Source: Anoplolepis gracilipes
Lineage: Eukaryota; Arthropoda; Insecta; Hymenoptera; Formicidae
NCBI RefSeq assembly: GCF_047496725.1
Contig: NC_132979.1
Coordinates: forward strand, 1,691,501 to 1,755,500
Direction: 5' to 3'
DNA length: 64,000 nt
Position numbers and translations under genes: made by a program. The notes below the pieces were generated by a model. The model did not search any database, was not told where the DNA came from, and was given only the letters and a program-made list of their open reading frames with translations. Shown here one piece after another: positions 25,870-64,000 of this stretch. Every line of letters begins with the position of its first letter. The first letter of the stretch is position 1.

Positions 25870-26084
25870 GAAGATATATGTACACGTGACAAATATTTCC
25901 GTATCTCGAGTCCGATTCAGATGTTACTTTTATATGAAAAATGCGTCCCCGAAATAAGACGCTTTTTGTATACCGGTCTATGGTCCAAGATTTTTACGCT
26001 CAATCGTTAATCGACGGATATATCTTTTCATGAAGAAAGGTAGCTTTGAGACGCTACCCTGAACCGAAATGGGGGTGACGGACA

Positions 26085-26381
26085 GTGAAACGAAGCGGAA
26101 ACGCGGCGCGGCGACGTCATCGTGACCGTCGCCGCGCCATCGTCCTCATCGTCGTCGTCCTCCTCGTCGTCGTCGTCTTGGTCTTGGTCTTCGTCATCAT
26201 CATCTTTGCCGTTGGCCGTTCTGCCTCCGTGGCCGACTCTGTCCGAAAAATCAAAAATAGCCGATGCGCGGCAGTCAGTGCGGCGATGTCGACGGCGAAC
26301 GACGGTTCGGCGGTACGGTTCGGCCGATGGTGGTGGTGCTGGCGGAGAAGAAGGCGGAGTATTACCACCCGCGGCCCTGCG
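26085..26381 (+). promoter_or_regulatory. CpG- and GTC-rich 5' region of the thioredoxin-repeat gene
   Basis: Sharp rise in G+C with imperfect GTC/CGT triplets just upstream of the predicted ATG (26382). The gene's frame stays open upstream to an ATG at 26085 and would encode a basic plus poly-Val/Ile leader (around VLIVVVLLVVVVLVLVFVII). I treat it as 5' UTR and promoter because the ATG at 26382 or 26412 gives a textbook signal peptide. The upstream start is a possible alternative that would make a signal anchor. Confidence 0.4.
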
Positions 26382-59551
<33,170 letters not shown>

Positions 59552-59901
59552 AAGCACACGCGCTCCATACGGAAGTGACGGCAAAATAAAAAGACAGGAC
59601 TCGTGAACTCTTTGCGCCCTTGTGGGCCGCTCGATACTCTCAATACTCTGATTCCCGTATGATTATGCGTGGATATATAGGTTCGTCCGGAACGAACGAT
59701 TTATACATGGCGATAAGACCGATAGTAACGATGACTGTGTTGGAATAAAAACGACGAAGTGTCATCTGCCTTGCAGATTCTCTCTGCCGGACCGCTGTCA
59801 AATGTATAAATGAAATGATTGCGTGAAAGAGAGGGAGAGAATGCGCGTTTATCAAACCGTGTTACGATTATTTTGATATAAGAATCAAAAGTAAATTACA
59901 C

Positions 59902-59968
<67 letters not shown>

Positions 59969-61600
59969 ATATATGTTAGCGAATTTAAACAAATTTTCGT
60001 CTCTCGAAAGAAATATTTTTTTTTTTTTAAATTAACATCGCGATACTATTACATTCTTTGTCTCAGAGAATATATAAAAAGCAATTTTAATTTATTATAT
60101 ATACAATATAAAGATACGATAAATAGTAAAATTACACCTTTATTCGCGCGAATATTTTTGGCCCTTATTTAACCCTTACTCCGTATTGTTATTTTTGGCA
60201 CCTTCCAATTGTACAGGTGGGTCAGCGTATTTTCGATAAGTTTATTAATGTATAAAAGTGTTTTAAAAAATCTGAAAAAATGTATATACCTTCTTTAAAC
60301 ATTTTAAATAAAGACTTAAATGATAAATTTGAAAAATAATTTACTTAAATATATTATTTTATGATTATTTGTTTTCGAGAAATTGACATTGTTAGAAAAA
60401 TCACAGACAAAAATGATCCATCAGTACGGAATAAGAGTTAATGCAGTATCGTTTAACGTTAATCCTAGATTTTGGAACAGAGTCCGATTCCACAATTAAT
60501 TTCACCGGAGTTTAATTCATTAAATCATCTGATTTAAATCATCGAAGACCAGTGTTTAAGCCGAGTTTAACGAATTAAATTTCGGTTAAATAAGTTGGAA
60601 CCGAGTCAGAGAAATTCCGCAATGTGTCAAAATAACGATTAAACGCCATCGTTGCAATATATTCTTTTTTTCAATAGGAAGTATCTTTGATTTCTGCCGA
60701 TATTGTTAGCATCATTATATATAGAATAAGATTATCGTCATTTATCATCATCATCATCTTATTATCTCATTAATATTATTCTTATTATTATTATTATTAT
60801 TATCCATCTAAAAATTATCGCTATTCGTGATAATGATTTATTAATACTTTTATTACTGCTATTATTATCATTATAATTATAAGCATAATTATAACTTTAT
60901 TATTATTATATTATAATTATTACGTAATTATTGTTATTATTGTTGTTAGTATATAGTTATATAGTAATGACTGGTAGATATGACAGTGGTCTGCGATCGT
61001 TCAAACTTGTTTAGTTTATGTATGGTATAGCTCTTATCAATAATATGACCCTTCGTAATGATGAATTATCGTTAACTTTTAACGATCGGATATAATTAAT
61101 GACACGGCAAAGAAAAGCTTATTTTTATACGCTCATCTAACGAAGGGGACTATAATGATGTCATCGTTACTATAATGAATAAAAAAAGAAACGCACCCTT
61201 GGACCAACTCCAAACCGTTAAAATGCCATATTTTCATCTGCCAAGTGTAAATAGGATTATAACGTGAATAATGATGTATTATATGCAAAAGCGATTTTTC
61301 TCTTATTTAGATCTTTTTTTTTTGTCTGCAGGATTATAGATAGATAATATAATTATGTTACGTGTTATGTATGTTATAATTCTTTTGGATACTTTTCTGA
61401 TTCTGCGATGTGGGTTCGTATATGGAAGTATTTCAAGAGAGCGTGTATGAAAAGGATGATATATCCCCTTTAAAGGCGCCATCCAATTTCCAAAATATAC
61501 TTGGAATTGTTGACGAAAGTCGCATTATTCGACTTTTTATTTAATACATCGTGCAATATATATTTTAACAATTAATAATAAATCAAATAAGAGAGGGAGA
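59552..61600. other. 3' UTR and intergenic region after the thioredoxin-repeat gene
   Basis: AATAAA at 59585-59590 ends the long form. After that the DNA is AT-rich, with a TA microsatellite (59905-59964) and ATT/ATC-rich DNA (60735-60960). No genes seen. Confidence 0.6.
59905..59964. repeat. (TA)n microsatellite
   Basis: About 60 bp of TA downstream of the long-form poly(A) signal. Confidence 0.95.
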
Positions 61601-61610
61601 GTTATAAATT

Positions 61611-61990
61611 ACTTACCGCGCCAGTGATATCTCCTAACCTTTTTTTCCCTTCTCTTATTCATCGTTGCTCCTCCGCCGTTGCTTCTTTCAGTGTTCAGAT
61701 AACGATAACACGATACGTAATCGCACGACACTCCTATGCACGCGATGCACTTTTTTATAATGTTACGGCGGAAGAATAACGTAAAGACAAAACGATCGCA
61801 AGAAACCACAACCCGCTCGACACCCGCGAAATTGACGTAACAAACGATAACGATAGAGCAGATCGCACCCTCTATTATTTAATTCGAAAGTCGCGCGACC
61901 AACTGCGCGGTGACGTCACACATCTGTTGCTCCTACGGTGCGTTTGGAGCGCACTCTGCCGGTCGTGAAGCCTCTTTATTATAGTGGGTG
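61611..61990 (-). promoter_or_regulatory. Candidate minus-strand first exon and promoter
   Basis: GC-richer patch with a CRE (tgacgtca, 61911-61918). On the minus strand a consensus donor gcgcg/gtaagt lies at 61616-61611, which would end a first exon at 61617. No convincing coding sequence, so a non-coding first exon or lncRNA start is inferred. With the plus-strand gene starting near 62300 it would be a divergent arrangement. Confidence 0.25.
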
Positions 61991-62289
61991 CTTTCCATTT
62001 AGTGACACGAGTCGACACAACCAAGCGTTGTTCTATCTTTGTTGTCGAATGACTGTTGGAAAAAGAAAAGATGATGCTAGTACAAACATATATACATCAA
62101 CAAAGTGACGTGTGTCATTGCGTAGACGCGTCAAATAGTGTGAAAAATTTGTCTAAGTCCTACTATTGAATGGACCAATCAGAAATCTTTGTTCCTTTTG
62201 TTCTAATTTGTCAATCAAACGCTGATTACCTGCTTGTAAGAATTTCCGAACACACTATTAGACACATATATCCCGCGCTTTGGCAGAAT

Positions 62290-62507
62290 TCAAATAACCT
62301 TCGGTTATAGGTTATGGTACTCTGATTCTTCTGCGACAGAAGCTGGAAGTAGAATATCTGTAATTTTATTGCTGAAATATTTCCAAACATTAAATCAATC
62401 ATCGAATATTTTGAAGCATTTAGTATTTAGTATCTTCCCGATCATCGCATTGATACCGATCTAGTTTATACAACACATCTTTTATCAAAAATACAGAATA
62501 GAAAGAG
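62290..62507 (+). other. Candidate 5' UTR exon of the Myb/SANT-like gene
   Basis: The donor gaaagag/gtaagc at 62508 and the acceptor tttatattttatag (ending 63225) frame a 718-bp intron just ahead of the coding exon. The exon start is not determined. Inferred from splice signals and position. Confidence 0.35.
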
Positions 62508-63245
62508 GTAAGCAATGAGAGGTTATGTTACCTTATATTATATTATTTATGCCATATAATTACTAAAATTTTGTAATAAAACCAAGCTCAAAGTAATAAC
62601 GATACTACTAAGCGAAAGAAAGAGAAAATAACAGGCATAGTAATTAGCACAATTTTTTAAATTTTACTATAATACAAAATATTCAAAAAGTAAATTATGT
62701 ATAAATTTTTGGATTGTTTTTTCTCTATAATCAGTGAAACAAAATGTATTAAAATTAAAATGTTGTGTTACTTATTGTTAATATTATGGACTGTTACTTT
62801 ATTGTTAGTACTAGGGAATAAACATACTCAAAACCAAAAAAGTTAAATGAAATGCATGTTATATAACATTTTTTTTAACTTTTAACTTTAATATATTTTG
62901 TTTCACTGAAGATAAACCAAAAACAGACCAAAACATTGATACATAATGAACGTACATTTGAATATTTTGTATTAAAATAAAATTTGTGCCTTAATTATTG
63001 CATCTTGGTTCTTATTTACTCTTTCTTTTGCTTATTAAAAATTTATTCTAATATGATGTGAATATAACATTAAGTACATTAAATTTACTGAATACATTTT
63101 ATTAAATTTTTATATATATTATTTGGAATAAAACTATTATAGAATCATAGAAATTATATTAAATAGGAATAATAAACATATTGCGTTTTCTTTTAATAAT
63201 ACTTTGCATTTTTTATATTTTATAGATATTACTTTTACTTCTGAA

Positions 63246-64000
63246 ATGTCTGTATTAAAAAAGAGCCAAGAAGAACCAAGTCCATCTAACGTGATAACTT
63301 TGGATGCTGAAGTTTTTGAGTCAGAACAAGATTCAATTTTTAAATGGTCGCATGAGGCTGTTCTGTTACTCATTGCTGAATATCAGAAGCAAGAGGAAAA
63401 AGTCACATTAGGCAAGACGATATGTTATTTACTGTAATAATGACACAGACAACATAATGTAACACAGTGTATCAGTCTTTTTTTTTTTTTTTTTAAATTT
63501 CAATGGACAAAAAAATGATACACTGTGTCATCTGTGTCATTTACTGGAAAACATGACCTGTATGTATATAATATTCTTGTTATGGCTTTCTCATAGATTT
63601 CATGTTTTTTTATAGGCAAAATGTCGCAAAAGCGAATGTGGGAATCAATCAGTGGAGTTCTTAGTAATCATGGATATGATGTTAATGGCTCACAATGTCA
63701 AAGCAAATTTAATGGGATGAAGAGGACATTCAGGTCTATCAAAGATCATAATTCTAAGTCAGGAAATAATCCCCGATTCTGGCCTTACACTGAAGTCATG
63801 GAATCTTTGTTAGAAGAGAAATCTTTTATAAATACCATTGCTACGACCTCGAATCAAACTCACACAGAGAGTGAAAATAATGACGTGCTCGATAACTGTA
63901 ACTCTTCTGTTAACTTTGGTTCTTCAAATCCACGCAAGAGGAAAATCTATGACATTGCAGAGGCCATTCTGGAAAGCCGAAGGATAGCTGAAGAAAATAA
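63246..64000 (+). CDS. Myb/SANT-like DNA-binding domain protein, 3' end outside window
   Basis: Exon 63226-63411 with ATG at 63246 (first ATG after the acceptor), then 63616 to beyond 64000. The joined frame has W-x(4)-VLLLIAEYQKQEEKV, LGK, MSQKRMWESISGVLSNHGYD, QCQSKFNGMKRTFRSIKDHN, and NPRFWPYTEVMESLL. This is the Myb_DNA-bind_4 (trihelix/SANT-like) pattern with its spaced aromatics. A Ser/Asn-rich linker and a basic patch (PRKRKIYDI, a likely nuclear signal) follow, then an Ala/Glu helix (AEAILESRRIAEEN) at the window edge. Such proteins are abundant in insect genomes, some derived from Harbinger-type transposon accessory proteins; their targets are mostly unknown. The join requires a GC-AG intron (ttag/gcaaga). 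Confidence 0.8.

Larger units (their letters stand above)
24114..26084. other. Intergenic region between the divergent KMO and thioredoxin-repeat genes
   Basis: AT-rich DNA with a GA microsatellite (24286-24318), a long foldback element (24990-25385) and an inverted MITE family A copy (25480-25869). Apart from the KMO TATA box I find no clear promoter elements, and no coding sequence. Confidence 0.6.

Overview
This window is animal nuclear DNA, AT-rich and intron-rich. All introns I could place have GT-AG boundaries except one likely GC-AG intron. The gene set (GDAP2 homologue, DGAT2/MOGAT acyltransferase, kynurenine 3-monooxygenase) and the many small inverted-repeat elements fit an insect. 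I lean to Hymenoptera, probably an ant, but that is inference from general knowledge and not a match I could run.

Layout, left to right. (1) Positions 1-11330, plus strand: the 3' two thirds of a GDAP2 homologue (end of macro domain, linker, CRAL-TRIO domain). A CpG-rich block inside its 5.1 kb intron holds an in-phase alternative first exon (ATG 5118). (2) 17859-19872, plus strand: a complete five-exon DGAT2-family acyltransferase whose HPHG signature reads VPHG. (3) 24113-20502, minus strand: a complete eleven-exon kynurenine 3-monooxygenase, convergent with the acyltransferase, with a TATA box. (4) 26382-59551, plus strand: a very large gene of at least 26 coding exons. It encodes a signal peptide, about 15 tandem thioredoxin-like units, and a C-terminal membrane segment. 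Nearly all its introns are phase 1. About half the units keep a CxxC pair and the rest have lost it. It has several alternative ends: a membrane-tail end (46172), a poly-aspartate end (47786), a basic Lys-rich end (49548) and a CDMC end (55990). The long form runs to 59551. (5) 62508-64000, plus strand: the 5' part of a Myb/SANT-like DNA-binding protein that runs off the right edge.

The most unusual object is gene 4. Tandem redox-dead and redox-competent thioredoxin folds ending in an acidic tail resemble the architecture of calsequestrin (three thioredoxin folds plus an Asp-rich Ca2+-binding tail). The gene appears able to switch between membrane-anchored, acidic-luminal and basic-luminal products by splicing. 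I do not recognise a standard gene name for it.

The large introns hold several repeat families: a 380-390 bp element with CACTCAAAAAAAT ends (four copies), two copies of a long foldback element, and several single inverted-repeat elements. Inside the 9.7 kb first intron of gene 4, on the minus strand, are a candidate two-exon small secreted Cys-containing peptide gene and a coding-like GC-richer fragment next to a strong hairpin. Most remaining non-coding sequence is AT-rich with microsatellites, and I see nothing further in it.
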